Of a stretch of 64,000 nt of DNA, positions 16,685-25,279 are shown piece after piece; the stretch's first letter is position 1; every line of letters begins with the position of its first letter. The stretch comes from JACPRL01 sp035573715 (GTDB lineage: Bacteria; Acidobacteriota; Terriglobia; Acidiferrales; 2-02-FULL-67-57). Made by a program: the position numbers and the translations under genes. The DNA is taken from NCBI GenBank assembly GCA_035573715.1, contig DATLZZ010000022.1:1-64000 (forward strand). The letters run 5' to 3'. The notes below the pieces were generated by a model, which made no database searches, was not told where the DNA came from, and saw only the letters and a list, made by a program, of their open reading frames with translations.

Positions 16685-17127
16685 CCTCGCTCCACCTCTT
16701 GGCGGAGTTCCTGCAGTGCTTTCTGGCAGCGCTCGCGGATGGTGCGCAGCTTTTTCTGGTCGCGCTGGCCGCGCCAGGTGGCCAGCGCCTGTGCTACCAG
16801 GTAGTAGCTGGCGGCGCCGGCGATGAAGAAGAGGGCTCCTCGAAATGCACTGTCGCCTCCCGCCACCGCGAAAGCGGCCAGAGCCAGAAAGCCGAACACG
16901 AACAGGGATGTGACCAGCCGCAGGGAGAAGCTGCGGAACCAGGCTTCACGATCCAGCTCGGCGCGCAGGGCGCGCTCTTCGGTTTCCTTGAGGGCCAGGA
17001 AGCGCGCCAGCGGCGCCAACTCGGCTGACTTTCCCCCCAGCTCTTCCAGCCGTTTGGCCAGACTCCGCCCTTCGCGCTCCTCCTCGCGGAGCCAGGCCAG
17101 AAGAAGCTTTCGATTGTCGGAGGCCAT
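16681..17127 (-). CDS. Membrane protein of unknown function, NSS operon
   Basis: A 148-residue protein with two central transmembrane helices (about 70-90 and 97-115). They are flanked by charged, helical cytoplasmic regions with a Glu/Leu/Arg-rich N-terminus (about 1-65) and a basic C-terminus. It is the third gene of a minus-strand operon. Its ATG overlaps the stop of the 32-residue gene by one base (TAATG), and that gene overlaps the NSS transporter. Its 3' end overlaps thiE by four bases in convergent orientation. I recognise no family. An accessory role for the transporter is possible from context only. Confidence 0.7.
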   Translation of the reverse strand: MASDNRKLLLAWLREEEREGRSLAKRLEELGGKSAELAPLARFLALKETEERALRAELDREAWFRSFSLRLVTSLFVFGFLALAAFAVAGGDSAFRGALFFIAGAASYYLVAQALATWRGQRDQKKLRTIRERCQKALQELRQEVERG

Positions 17128-17225
17128 TACTTGGGCTTACGCAGGAACTGGGCGAGGCAGTAGATGTTAAGGCCAATGATGAAGCCCCAACTCAGCACCA
17201 GAAACGCCAAGGCGCTTCCGCTCAT
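17127..17225 (-). CDS. MetS-like small subunit of NSS transporter
   Basis: A 32-residue protein that is nearly all one transmembrane helix (SALAFLVLSWGFIIGLNIYC) with a basic end (FLRKPK). Its ATG overlaps the stop of the NSS transporter gene (ATGA) and its stop overlaps the next start. In Corynebacterium the NSS transporter MetP needs a tiny membrane subunit, MetS, encoded immediately downstream. Size, topology and position here match that arrangement. The identification rests on these features and on recollection of the family. Confidence 0.7.
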   Translation of the reverse strand: MSGSALAFLVLSWGFIIGLNIYCLAQFLRKPK

Positions 17226-19108
17226 GGAGTCCTCCGGGCGTGATAGCGCTTCCAGGCGTAGGCAATGAGCCCCAGAAAGAGAATCGTCGAGCCAATCACG
17301 ATGCCGCGCGCCAGCCACACATAGGGCGAGGTGTAGTACACCGTCAGGATGAGCGGGACGACCTTGTCCACCGCCACGTGAGGCTTGCCGGGCGCCGCCC
17401 GTTCCTCATAGCGCTGCCCGCTGCCGCGCAGGTAGCGCTCGAAGGCGGTCGCATCCGCCAAGTTGGCCAGCGCCCCGAGGCCATTGATTTTTCGGACCTT
17501 GATCGAGCCATCGGCGCCGAACTGCACCTCGGCGTGAAGCTTCCCGTCGGCCTCAGCCTGCGCGGCCCGGTCGCGAGCCTGCTGGGCAAAGCGGGTCGCG
17601 AACTCGGCTTCGGCTTTGTCGGGCGGCACGCTTTCGATGGTTCCCGGGAAGTTCCCCGGCGTATCCACCCACAGCGCCACGGTCGGCCGCGGAGTCAGAA
17701 CTCCTCCCTTGTAGCCATCAAAATAGACCCAGCCGGCCAGGATGACCGCGAGGGCCACGGGAGTGACGTAGAGCATGATGGGTTTGAAGAACGCGGGCAC
17801 TTGAATCAAGCCGCCGCGCTGCAACTCCCCCCAGCCGCGCGCCAGCCCGTAAATCCAGGCGAACAGGACGATCTCGATCAGAGCCACGACGGCCAGACCC
17901 AGCGTGCCCGCCCAGAAATCGAGCTCACCAAGGACTCCATAGCGGTAGTAGAGGATCACCGGAACGGAGCCCAGCAGCCAGAGTGCCGTGAGCCAGAAGG
18001 TGGCTTTGGGGCGCGACATCCGCAGCTCATCCTGGAAGAAGGCCATCACCGGCTGGGCCACGGCTACCGACGAGGTAAAGGCCGCAAAGAAAAGCAGCAG
18101 AAACCAGACGCTGCCGAACAGCCAGGTGGCGGGGAAGGCGCGCAGGATTTCCGGCATGGAGATCATGCCGATGCTGAAGGTGCCGCTGGAGGCCACTCGC
18201 TGGATTTCATCTGCGCCGAAGAAGACCGCCGCGGCCGGGATGGCAATCATGCCGCCGAAGATGACTTCCACGAACTCGTTGGTGGCGGCCGTGGTCAACG
18301 CGCTGAGGGCGATGTCTTCGTCCTCGCGCACGTAGCTGGCGTAACACTCCAGCGAGCCGAAGCCGATGGAGAGGGTAAAGAAGATCTGGCCGGCGGCCGC
18401 CAGCCATACGCTGAAATCACCCAGGCGGCTGAAGTCCGGCGTCCAGAGGAAGTTGAGCCCCTCCAGCGCCGTGCCTTCGCCCTCCAGCGTCAGCACCCGG
18501 ATGGACATCAGGATGCAGAACAAGAACAGCAACGGCATGGCAATCTTGGCCAGCAGTTCAATGCCCTTGGCCACCCCCCGATACAGCACAATCATGTTCA
18601 GCCCCACGGTGATGGCCAGAAAGGCGCCGGCGGCCAGCAACCCGGGGAAGTAGGAGCTGGTGGGCGCCATGTTGAGGAACTCCTGGTAATACGCCGCCAG
18701 GTGGACGGTGCGGTGGGGCGTGGTCATGTAGTCGCCAGTCAACGAAAACCAGGCATAGCCGAGGCACCAAGCTTCGATATAGGTGTAGTAGAGGACGAAG
18801 CAGTAAGGCAGCGTCAATCCCAGGACGCCCACGTACTTGGCCAGCGGGGAGTTCCCCATGCGGTCGAACATTCCCGGCAAGCTGCCGTGGCCGAACTTGC
18901 CCCCGTGGCGGCCGATGGTCCACGCCACCCACATCATCGGAATCCCGAAGATGAGCAGGCAGACGATGTAGGGAATCATGAAGGCCCCGCCGCCGTTGTT
19001 GGCGGCCTGGCCCGGGAAGCGGAGGAGGTTGCCGATGCCGATGGCGTTACCGGCCGCGGCGAGAATCAGGCCCCAGCGTGAGCCCCACGCTTCGCGTTCC
19101 GGAGTCAT
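17222..19108 (-). CDS. NSS (SNF) family sodium-dependent transporter with extra soluble domain
   Basis: A 628-residue neurotransmitter:sodium symporter homologue, larger than the roughly 450-510 residues usual in bacteria. The first helix carries the sodium and substrate site motif AAAGNAIGIGNLLRFP (about 17-32). About 11 helices follow up to residue 465. A soluble insertion of roughly 110 residues (about 470-582, rich in Ala, Glu, Arg and Gln) then precedes a last pair of hydrophobic segments (583-620). The likely cargo is an amino acid such as methionine or alanine. It starts the operon with the MetS-like gene. A promoter at 19130-19158 reads into it. Confidence 0.9.
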   Translation of the reverse strand: MTPEREAWGSRWGLILAAAGNAIGIGNLLRFPGQAANNGGGAFMIPYIVCLLIFGIPMMWVAWTIGRHGGKFGHGSLPGMFDRMGNSPLAKYVGVLGLTLPYCFVLYYTYIEAWCLGYAWFSLTGDYMTTPHRTVHLAAYYQEFLNMAPTSSYFPGLLAAGAFLAITVGLNMIVLYRGVAKGIELLAKIAMPLLFLFCILMSIRVLTLEGEGTALEGLNFLWTPDFSRLGDFSVWLAAAGQIFFTLSIGFGSLECYASYVREDEDIALSALTTAATNEFVEVIFGGMIAIPAAAVFFGADEIQRVASSGTFSIGMISMPEILRAFPATWLFGSVWFLLLFFAAFTSSVAVAQPVMAFFQDELRMSRPKATFWLTALWLLGSVPVILYYRYGVLGELDFWAGTLGLAVVALIEIVLFAWIYGLARGWGELQRGGLIQVPAFFKPIMLYVTPVALAVILAGWVYFDGYKGGVLTPRPTVALWVDTPGNFPGTIESVPPDKAEAEFATRFAQQARDRAAQAEADGKLHAEVQFGADGSIKVRKINGLGALANLADATAFERYLRGSGQRYEERAAPGKPHVAVDKVVPLILTVYYTSPYVWLARGIVIGSTILFLGLIAYAWKRYHARRTP

Positions 19109-19129
19109 TCACCCTCCGCAAAGCGTCAG

Positions 19130-19158
19130 AGTCTATGGGCAGCCAATTTGGCTGTCAA
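19130..19158 (-). promoter_or_regulatory. Promoter of the NSS transporter operon
   Basis: On the minus strand, TTGACA (19153-19158) lies 17 bases before TAGACT (19130-19135). Transcription would start near 19123, leaving a short leader to the ATG at 19108. It is divergent from the promoter at 19200. Confidence 0.7.
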
Positions 19159-19199
19159 GAAAAACAGGACGGTCGCGGAGGGGTCGCGCACGGCGGTGA

Positions 19200-19228
19200 T
19201 TGACACGCGGCCCCCTTTCTGCCACTTT
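19200..19228 (+). promoter_or_regulatory. Promoter of the APC permease pair
   Basis: TTGACA (19200-19205), a 17-base spacer, then CACTTT (19223-19228). The spacer end and -10 (CCCCTTTCTGCCACTTTC) are nearly identical to those of the promoter at 22399. The GTG at 19273 lies about 38 bases after the expected transcription start. Confidence 0.7.
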
Positions 19229-19272
19229 CACTTGCCCGCTGCATGGGAGCAGGCTTCGTCAGGAGAGAAACT

Positions 19273-20736
19273 GTGCCCGAGAGAGCTGTACCTCGCCCGA
19301 CGGAAGCAAAGGTCGAGCTGGTTAAGGGGCTCGGCCTGGCGGACGCCACCCTGCTGGTGATTGGTTCGATGATCGGCTCTGGGCTCTTCATTGTCTCGGC
19401 GGACGTAGCCCGACAGTTGAACTCGCCTGGGGGATTGATTCTCACTTGGCTGGTTACCGCCTTTTTGACCATTGTCGGCGCGCTGAGCTTTGGCGAGTTG
19501 GCGGCGATGATGCCGAGGGCCGGCGGAATGTACGTCTTCCTCCGCGAGGCCTACAGCCCTCTACTCGGCTTTCTCTACGGCTGGACCGTCTTCCTGGTCA
19601 TCGGTTCGGCCACCATTGCCGCCGTGGCCATCGCCTTTGCCAAGTTCACCGGCGTGTTCCTGCCCTGGTTCTCCTCAACTCATTGGCTGTGGAAGATCGG
19701 CACCGTAGGGACGTACACCATCGGGCTGCACACACAGAACTTGCTGGCGATTCTCTCCATCGTCGCCCTGACCTGGGTGAACGCTCGCGGGTTGCGCTCG
19801 GGCGCGATGGCGCAGAATGTCCTCACTCTCGCCAAAGTGGCCGGCATCGTGGTGTTGATCGTATTCGGCCTCACCCTGGGTCGGAACCCGCAGGCGCTGG
19901 AAGCGAACTTCACCGGCTTCTGGAGAAACCTCGACTGGAGCGGCCACACCCTGACCGTGCTGGCCGTGGCCATGGTGGGGCCGCTGTTCGCCGCTTTTGC
20001 CTGGGAGAACGCGACTTTCACCGCAGCGGAGACCAAGGAGGCCAAACGCAACCTCCCCCTCTGCCTTCTGCTCGGCACAGGCACGGTGATGGTTCTTTAC
20101 CTGCTGACCAATCTTTCCTACCTGACCACGTTGCCGCTGGCCGGGAGCCCGCAAGGAAGCGACGTCCTCGCCCGGGGCATTCAGTATGCCGCCGAAGATC
20201 GCGTGGCCGCCGCCTCCGGCGAAGTCATCTTCGGCACGGCGGGCGCTTACTTCATGGCGGCCGCGATCATGATTTCGACCTTCGGCTGCAACAACGGGTT
20301 GATTCTCTCCTATGCGCGTGTCTACTTTGCCATGGCGCGCGACAAGCTCTTCTTCGCCCGCCTGGGCGAGCTGAATCCGAAGACCCATACCCCCAATGCC
20401 GCGCTGTTCCTGCAAGGCGTTTGGGCGAGCCTGCTGACGCTCACCGGGACCTATTCCGACCTCCTCGACTACGTGATTTTCGCTCAGATGCTTTTTTACA
20501 TCTTGACGATTGCGGCTCTGTTTGTGCTCCGCCGCTCGCAGCCGCAGGCGGAGCGGCCCTACCGGACCTTCGGCTATCCGGTCCTGCCGGTGCTCTACAT
20601 CGCCATTTCCGCCTTCATCGAAATCTGCATCTTGGTCTACAAGCCACGCTACACTTGGCCGGGGTTGATTCTGGTCGCCCTGGGAATCCCGGCGTACTGG
20701 CTGTGGCGGCGGCCTAGAACGCGGAACGATTCCTAA
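19273..20736 (+). CDS. APC-family amino acid permease
   Basis: A 487-residue, roughly 12-helix permease. The first helix has VIGSMIGSGLFIVSADVARQ, the substrate-binding motif of the family. I chose the GTG at 19273 because AGGAGAG lies at a good distance; the ATG 30 bases earlier lacks a site. It resembles the permease at 4186 in motif order and may be a paralogue. The next gene, another permease, starts 18 bases later, so the two are probably co-transcribed. The substrate is unknown. Confidence 0.88.
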   Translation: MPERAVPRPTEAKVELVKGLGLADATLLVIGSMIGSGLFIVSADVARQLNSPGGLILTWLVTAFLTIVGALSFGELAAMMPRAGGMYVFLREAYSPLLGFLYGWTVFLVIGSATIAAVAIAFAKFTGVFLPWFSSTHWLWKIGTVGTYTIGLHTQNLLAILSIVALTWVNARGLRSGAMAQNVLTLAKVAGIVVLIVFGLTLGRNPQALEANFTGFWRNLDWSGHTLTVLAVAMVGPLFAAFAWENATFTAAETKEAKRNLPLCLLLGTGTVMVLYLLTNLSYLTTLPLAGSPQGSDVLARGIQYAAEDRVAAASGEVIFGTAGAYFMAAAIMISTFGCNNGLILSYARVYFAMARDKLFFARLGELNPKTHTPNAALFLQGVWASLLTLTGTYSDLLDYVIFAQMLFYILTIAALFVLRRSQPQAERPYRTFGYPVLPVLYIAISAFIEICILVYKPRYTWPGLILVALGIPAYWLWRRPRTRNDS

Positions 20737-20754
20737 TTCCACTTGGGGGACAGC

Positions 20755-22380
20755 ATGGCTGGTCGCCTGTTCATCACCAAACCGGTCGAATGCTTGCAGG
20801 CTGAGGCCGCCGACACCGAGCACGGCCTCAAGCGTGCCCTGAGCGCAATTGATCTCGTCATGCTTGGGGTCGGTGCCATCATCGGCGCCGGCATCTTCGT
20901 GTTGACCGGCAACGCCGCCGCCACCAACGCCGGGCCGGCCATCGTGCTTTCTTTCGTGCTGGCCGGTGTCGCCTGCGCTTTTGCTGGCCTGTGCTACTCC
21001 GAGATGGCCACCATGATCCCCATTGCCGGCAGCGCCTACACCTATTCCTACGCCACCATGGGCGAGTTTCTGGCCTGGGTCATCGGTTGGGATTTGATTC
21101 TGGAGTATTCGCTGGGCGCCGCCACCGTGTCGGTCGGCTGGTCGGCCACCGTCGAGAACTTCCTGCGCGAGGAACTGCACATCATTATCCCGCCGCAGCT
21201 CACTGCCGGCCCGTGGCAGCAGGTGACGCTGGCCGATGGTACGCAGGCTCCCGGCTTCTTCAACGTGCCGGCAGCCTTCATTGTGCTGCTGATTACCGCG
21301 CTGCTGGTCATCGGCATCCGCGAATCGGCCAGCGTGAACACCACCATAGTGTTTGTGAAGGTGGCGGTGGTGATTGCCTTCATCCTGGCGGGGTTGGCCT
21401 TCATCAACCGCGCCAACTGGAGTCCGTTCATCCCGCCCAACACCGGCGTTTTCGGCGAGTTCGGCTGGAGCGGGGTGCTGCGCGGCGCCGCTGTGGTGTT
21501 CTTTGCCTACATCGGCTTCGACGCCGTGTCGGTGGCGGCGCAGGAATCCCGGAACCCGCAGCGCGACATGCCCATCGGCATCCTGGGGAGTCTGGCGGTG
21601 TGCACCCTACTCTACGTCCTGGTCTCCGCCGTGCTCACCGGCGTGGTCCCCTACACCAAGCTGAATGTGGCCGCGCCCATTTCCGTGGGCATCGACGCAA
21701 CGGGGTTGTTCTGGCTCCGGCCCATTGTCAAGATTGGCGCCATCGCCGGTTTGACCTCGGTGATGCTGGTGATGCTGCTGGCGCAGCCGCGTATCTTCTG
21801 GACGATGGCCCGCGACGGCCTGCTGCCGGCGTGGGCCGCCAGGGTGCATCCGCGCTTTCGCACGCCCTACATCACCACCATCGTAACCGGCCTGGCCGTG
21901 GCCATCACCGGAGGTCTGTTTCCCATCGGGGTGCTGGGACAATTGGTAAGCATCGGCACGCTGTTCGCGTTTCTTCTGGTGTGCGGCGGCGTCTGGGTGA
22001 TGCGCTATACCCATCCGCACGTGGCCCGGCCGTTCAAAACCCCGTGGGTGCCCCTGGTTCCCATCCTGGGCATTGTCTCTTGCTTCGCCTTGATGGCCGG
22101 CTTGCCGTGGACGACCTGGGAGCGACTCATTATCTGGATGGCCATCGGACTGACCATCTACGTGACCTACGGTTTGCGTCATAGCGCCATCGCACACGAG
22201 CGAGGACTCAACCGGGAAGGGCTGCTGCTAACCGACGGCGGCTTGCTGGTCTTGATGCTGGTGCTGATGCTCCTCGGATGGCAGATGGACAGCCCGTTAA
22301 CCTTCTGGACCGGCGGGATAATCTTTCTCATCGGTCTGGCGACGACCGCCTTTGACGCTTTGAGACGCCGGAGACGCTAG
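20755..22380 (+). CDS. Cationic amino acid transporter (CAT-type APC permease)
   Basis: A 541-residue permease of the CAT/YfnA group, recognised by its start GLKRALSAIDLVMLGVGAII and the helix-1 motif GAIIGAGIFVLTG. About 14 helices are present. The ATG at 20755 follows GGGGGAC; the TTG 12 bases upstream lies inside that site. The family carries arginine, lysine or broad neutral amino acids by proton exchange. It is the second gene after the promoter at 19200. A separate promoter follows it, in front of the phosphatase gene. Confidence 0.9.
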   Translation: MAGRLFITKPVECLQAEAADTEHGLKRALSAIDLVMLGVGAIIGAGIFVLTGNAAATNAGPAIVLSFVLAGVACAFAGLCYSEMATMIPIAGSAYTYSYATMGEFLAWVIGWDLILEYSLGAATVSVGWSATVENFLREELHIIIPPQLTAGPWQQVTLADGTQAPGFFNVPAAFIVLLITALLVIGIRESASVNTTIVFVKVAVVIAFILAGLAFINRANWSPFIPPNTGVFGEFGWSGVLRGAAVVFFAYIGFDAVSVAAQESRNPQRDMPIGILGSLAVCTLLYVLVSAVLTGVVPYTKLNVAAPISVGIDATGLFWLRPIVKIGAIAGLTSVMLVMLLAQPRIFWTMARDGLLPAWAARVHPRFRTPYITTIVTGLAVAITGGLFPIGVLGQLVSIGTLFAFLLVCGGVWVMRYTHPHVARPFKTPWVPLVPILGIVSCFALMAGLPWTTWERLIIWMAIGLTIYVTYGLRHSAIAHERGLNREGLLLTDGGLLVLMLVLMLLGWQMDSPLTFWTGGIIFLIGLATTAFDALRRRRR

Positions 22381-22398
22381 TCCGGCGCCGGGTGCGCG

Positions 22399-22427
22399 TT
22401 GACACCCGCGCCCATTTCTGCCACTTT
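22399..22427 (+). promoter_or_regulatory. Promoter of the SpoIIE-type phosphatase gene
   Basis: TTGACA (22399-22404), 17-base spacer, CACTTT (22422-22427). Transcription would start near 22434. This excludes the TTG at 22436 as a useful start and supports the ATG at 22463. Confidence 0.7.
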
Positions 22428-22462
22428 TCTAGCGGTTGAAACCGCTTCGCCCAGTCCATCCT

Positions 22463-24436
22463 ATGGCAGGCACGTCCACCCGCAGAGGACCTCGACTGAA
22501 TCTCGCTTGGGGCGCAGCGCTTTCCCTGCTGGCTTTCGTGCTGAGTTTTCTGGCCGGTGCCGTGGTGTTGACTTTCGTTTTCGCCGCCCTGGCGGGCGGA
22601 TTCCTGCTGGTGCTGGGCTGGAAGGCGGTGGCGGCCTGGCGCCAGCGCCTGCTCTGGCGCCTGCGCAACCGCCTGATTGTCACCTACGTCCTCTTCGGTT
22701 TCATCCCGGTGGTACTGCTGGCCCTGATGGGCGTAATCGCCGGCTGGACGCTCTACGGCAAGGTGGCGATTTACCAGGTAACCACCGAGCTGGAGCGGGC
22801 GCAGGCGGAGTTGGCCGACGTGACCTCCGATGTCGCTTCCGCAGTGAGCATGGCCGCCGCCCTGGCGGGCGACCTGCGCCCGGAGGTGCAGGCGCGCCTC
22901 CTGGACGCTCACAAGGCGATGCTCGAGGAACATCTGCGCGACGCCGAAATCAGCGTCGTAGAAGCTTCCGGCACGGAGCTTCCCGCCTGGCTCCAGAACC
23001 AACGCTTCGCCGGCGTGGTTATCGGCGAGCGGGCGGAACTGTTGGCCACGCGCCCGGTGCGGGTCGCCGGGCGACCCCGGACCGTCGTGGCCCGCCTTCC
23101 TTTGAACGAGAACGTCCTGGCCTACCTCGGCCGCGAGGTCGGTCCAGTATCGGTGCAGACGCTGAGCGACGATTCCGGCCCCGGAGCGGCCCGACGCCCG
23201 TCCTATGTCGGCACCAGGACTTATTTCGTTCAGAGCGAAACGGTGGGGCGGCGGTCGTTGCCGCCGCCGGAAGGTTGGTGGGACGTCAGCCTGGCTCTGG
23301 CCGGAACGCAGCCCACGCACGTCTGGGAAACGGGCCAGGAAGGCCCGCCGCTGGTTCTCTTCGTCCAGTCGCGGCTGTCGGCGGTGCACGCGCAGTTGTC
23401 CTACGGCCTGGGCGAGTTCTCCGGCGTGCCGTTTACGGTCTTCACCGCTTTTGCCGTGCTGTTTCTGCTGCTCGAGTTCGTGGCGCTGCGCACCGGCATC
23501 CGGCTGACCCAGACCATCACCGCCACGGTCAACGATTTGCAGGAAGGAACGGAGAAGATTCAGGCCGGTGATTTCTCCCACCGCATCCGAACCCGCAGCC
23601 AGGATCAACTGAGCGGCCTGGCCTCGGCGTTCAACTCCATGACCGCTTCGATTGAGCGCCTGATTGCCGAGTCGCAGGAAAAGCAGCGTTTGCAGAACGA
23701 GTTGGAAATCGCCCGCCAGGTGCAGGAGCAGTTGTTCCCCAGTCAGGCGCCGCAACTGGCGACGCTGGAGGTGGTGGCGCGCTGCCGCCCGGCGCGAATC
23801 ATCGGTGGGGACTACTTCGACTTCGGCCTGGCGGGCCCCGGGCAACTCATCTTCACCATCGGCGACGTCAGCGGCAAAGGCATCTCGGGCGCGCTGTTGA
23901 TGGCGACCATTCAATCGGCGCTGCGCAGCGCCGTGTACGCCAGCCAGTTGGACGGCAGCCTGGCGCGCCTGAGCGTGGCCGAGTTGGTGTCGCGCGTCAA
24001 CCGCCAGCTCTGCGCCACCACCAGTCCGGAGAAATACTCCACGCTCTTCATCGGCTACTACGATGATGCCTCCCGCCGGCTCACCTACTGCAACGCCGGC
24101 CATCTCCCGCCGGTCGTTTTCGGTTCCGGCCGCATCGAAGAGTTGAACACCGGCGGGCCGGTGGTGGGGTTGTTCCGCGAGGCGACCTACGAGCAGGCAA
24201 CCGTGGAGTTGCGCTCGGGCGATTGGCTGGCCGCCTTCACCGATGGACTCACGGAAGTCGAGAACGCCTACGAGGAAGAGTTCGGCACCCAGCGCCTGCT
24301 GGCGTTTGTCCAGCGCACGGCCGACGGCGCGACTCCCGAGCGCCTGGTCGAGCTGACGCTGGCCGAGCTGGAGGTGTGGGCGCCGGGAGTCGAGCCCAGC
24401 GACGACCGCACGTTGCTGGTGGCGCGAGTGCGCTGA
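22463..24436 (+). CDS. Membrane PP2C (SpoIIE/RsbU-type) serine phosphatase with HAMP domain
   Basis: A 657-residue signalling protein. Hydrophobic segments lie at about 18-57 and 71-97. An extracytoplasmic sensor region covers about 100-310, then comes a helix (about 315-340) and a HAMP domain ending at QAGDFSHRIRTRSQDQL. A short coiled coil leads into the PP2C domain, which has GGDYFDF and GDVSGKGISGALLMA with metal-binding Asp residues, FTDGLTE, and a final DDRTLLVARV. Such enzymes dephosphorylate STAS anti-anti-sigma proteins in partner switching. A STAS protein is encoded far away at 41020, so a link is speculative. The closest neighbours are transporters and an SDR. Confidence 0.9.
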   Translation: MAGTSTRRGPRLNLAWGAALSLLAFVLSFLAGAVVLTFVFAALAGGFLLVLGWKAVAAWRQRLLWRLRNRLIVTYVLFGFIPVVLLALMGVIAGWTLYGKVAIYQVTTELERAQAELADVTSDVASAVSMAAALAGDLRPEVQARLLDAHKAMLEEHLRDAEISVVEASGTELPAWLQNQRFAGVVIGERAELLATRPVRVAGRPRTVVARLPLNENVLAYLGREVGPVSVQTLSDDSGPGAARRPSYVGTRTYFVQSETVGRRSLPPPEGWWDVSLALAGTQPTHVWETGQEGPPLVLFVQSRLSAVHAQLSYGLGEFSGVPFTVFTAFAVLFLLLEFVALRTGIRLTQTITATVNDLQEGTEKIQAGDFSHRIRTRSQDQLSGLASAFNSMTASIERLIAESQEKQRLQNELEIARQVQEQLFPSQAPQLATLEVVARCRPARIIGGDYFDFGLAGPGQLIFTIGDVSGKGISGALLMATIQSALRSAVYASQLDGSLARLSVAELVSRVNRQLCATTSPEKYSTLFIGYYDDASRRLTYCNAGHLPPVVFGSGRIEELNTGGPVVGLFREATYEQATVELRSGDWLAAFTDGLTEVENAYEEEFGTQRLLAFVQRTADGATPERLVELTLAELEVWAPGVEPSDDRTLLVARVR

Positions 24437-24444
24437 AAAAGCTC

Positions 24445-24453
24445 TGGTATACT
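24445..24453 (+). promoter_or_regulatory. Extended -10 promoter before the SDR gene
   Basis: TGGTATACT at 24445-24453 is an extended -10 (TGn plus TATACT) with no clear -35. It lies in the short gap after the phosphatase gene, about 50 bases before the next start. Confidence 0.5.
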
Positions 24454-24505
24454 TTCGCCGGCGTTCAGCGGCTGAGCAGACGCCGCGATTCCAGGAGTGT
24501 GCTCC

Positions 24506-25249
24506 TTGTCACTGGCTCATCGCGCAGTCTTGATCACCGGCGCCGGGCGCGGCCTGGGGCGGGGAATTGCGCTGTCACTCGCGGCGGAAGGAATGCGGCT
24601 GGCGCTGTGCTATCGCGGCAACCGCACCGCCGCCCAGCAGACCGCCCGCCAGATTCAGAGCCTGGGCGCGGAAGCGCTGGTGCTGCAGGCCGACGTCACC
24701 GTGCCGGCCCAGGTGCAGAAGCTGGTTGCTGGCACCCTCAAGCACTTCGGTCGCATCGACGTGCTCATCAACAACGTGGGCGAGTTCAGTTGGCAGCCGG
24801 TGAGCGAGAGCGCCATCGAGGAGTGGGAGAAGGTCTTCGAGTCGAACCTGTTCAGCGCCTTCTACATGAGCCGGGAAGTGCTGCCGGTGATGCGGCGGCA
24901 GCGCTGGGGCCGCATCGTCAACCTGGGCGCGGTGGGCGCCGAGCGCGCCTTCGGCCAGGCGAAAATCTCCGCCTACTCGGCGGCCAAGGCCGCCCTGGTG
25001 GCTTTCACGCGCTCGCTGGCCATCGAGGAGGCCCGCTACGGCATCACCGTCAACGTCGTCAACCCCTCGATTGTGGATGACCAGACGCTCACCCGCGAAG
25101 ATGCCGAGCGCATCAAGGACACCCGCTTTCCCATCGGCCGGCCGCCTTCGGCCGAGGACGTGGCCGCCGCCATCAAGTTCTTTCTCTCCGAGGATGCCGC
25201 CTACACCACCGGTCAGGTGCTCACCGTCAGCGGCGGGTGGATGCTGTGA
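24506..25249 (+). CDS. Short-chain dehydrogenase/reductase
   Basis: A 247-residue classical SDR. The NAD(P)-binding motif TGAGRGLG is near the N-terminus, NNVG follows strand 4, and the catalytic YSAAK sits in KISAYSAAKAALVAFTRSL. The C-terminus ends TGQVLTVSGGWML, as in FabG-like enzymes. I prefer the TTG at 24506 because AGGAG lies eight bases upstream; the GTG at 24497 overlaps that site. The substrate is unknown. A 3-oxoacyl-ACP reductase role is possible but not supported by neighbours, which encode NAD(P)HX repair and TsaE. Confidence 0.85.
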   Translation: MSLAHRAVLITGAGRGLGRGIALSLAAEGMRLALCYRGNRTAAQQTARQIQSLGAEALVLQADVTVPAQVQKLVAGTLKHFGRIDVLINNVGEFSWQPVSESAIEEWEKVFESNLFSAFYMSREVLPVMRRQRWGRIVNLGAVGAERAFGQAKISAYSAAKAALVAFTRSLAIEEARYGITVNVVNPSIVDDQTLTREDAERIKDTRFPIGRPPSAEDVAAAIKFFLSEDAAYTTGQVLTVSGGWML

Positions 25250-25279
25250 GTTGGCTCGCGGCTTAGTCCGGTTCCGACA

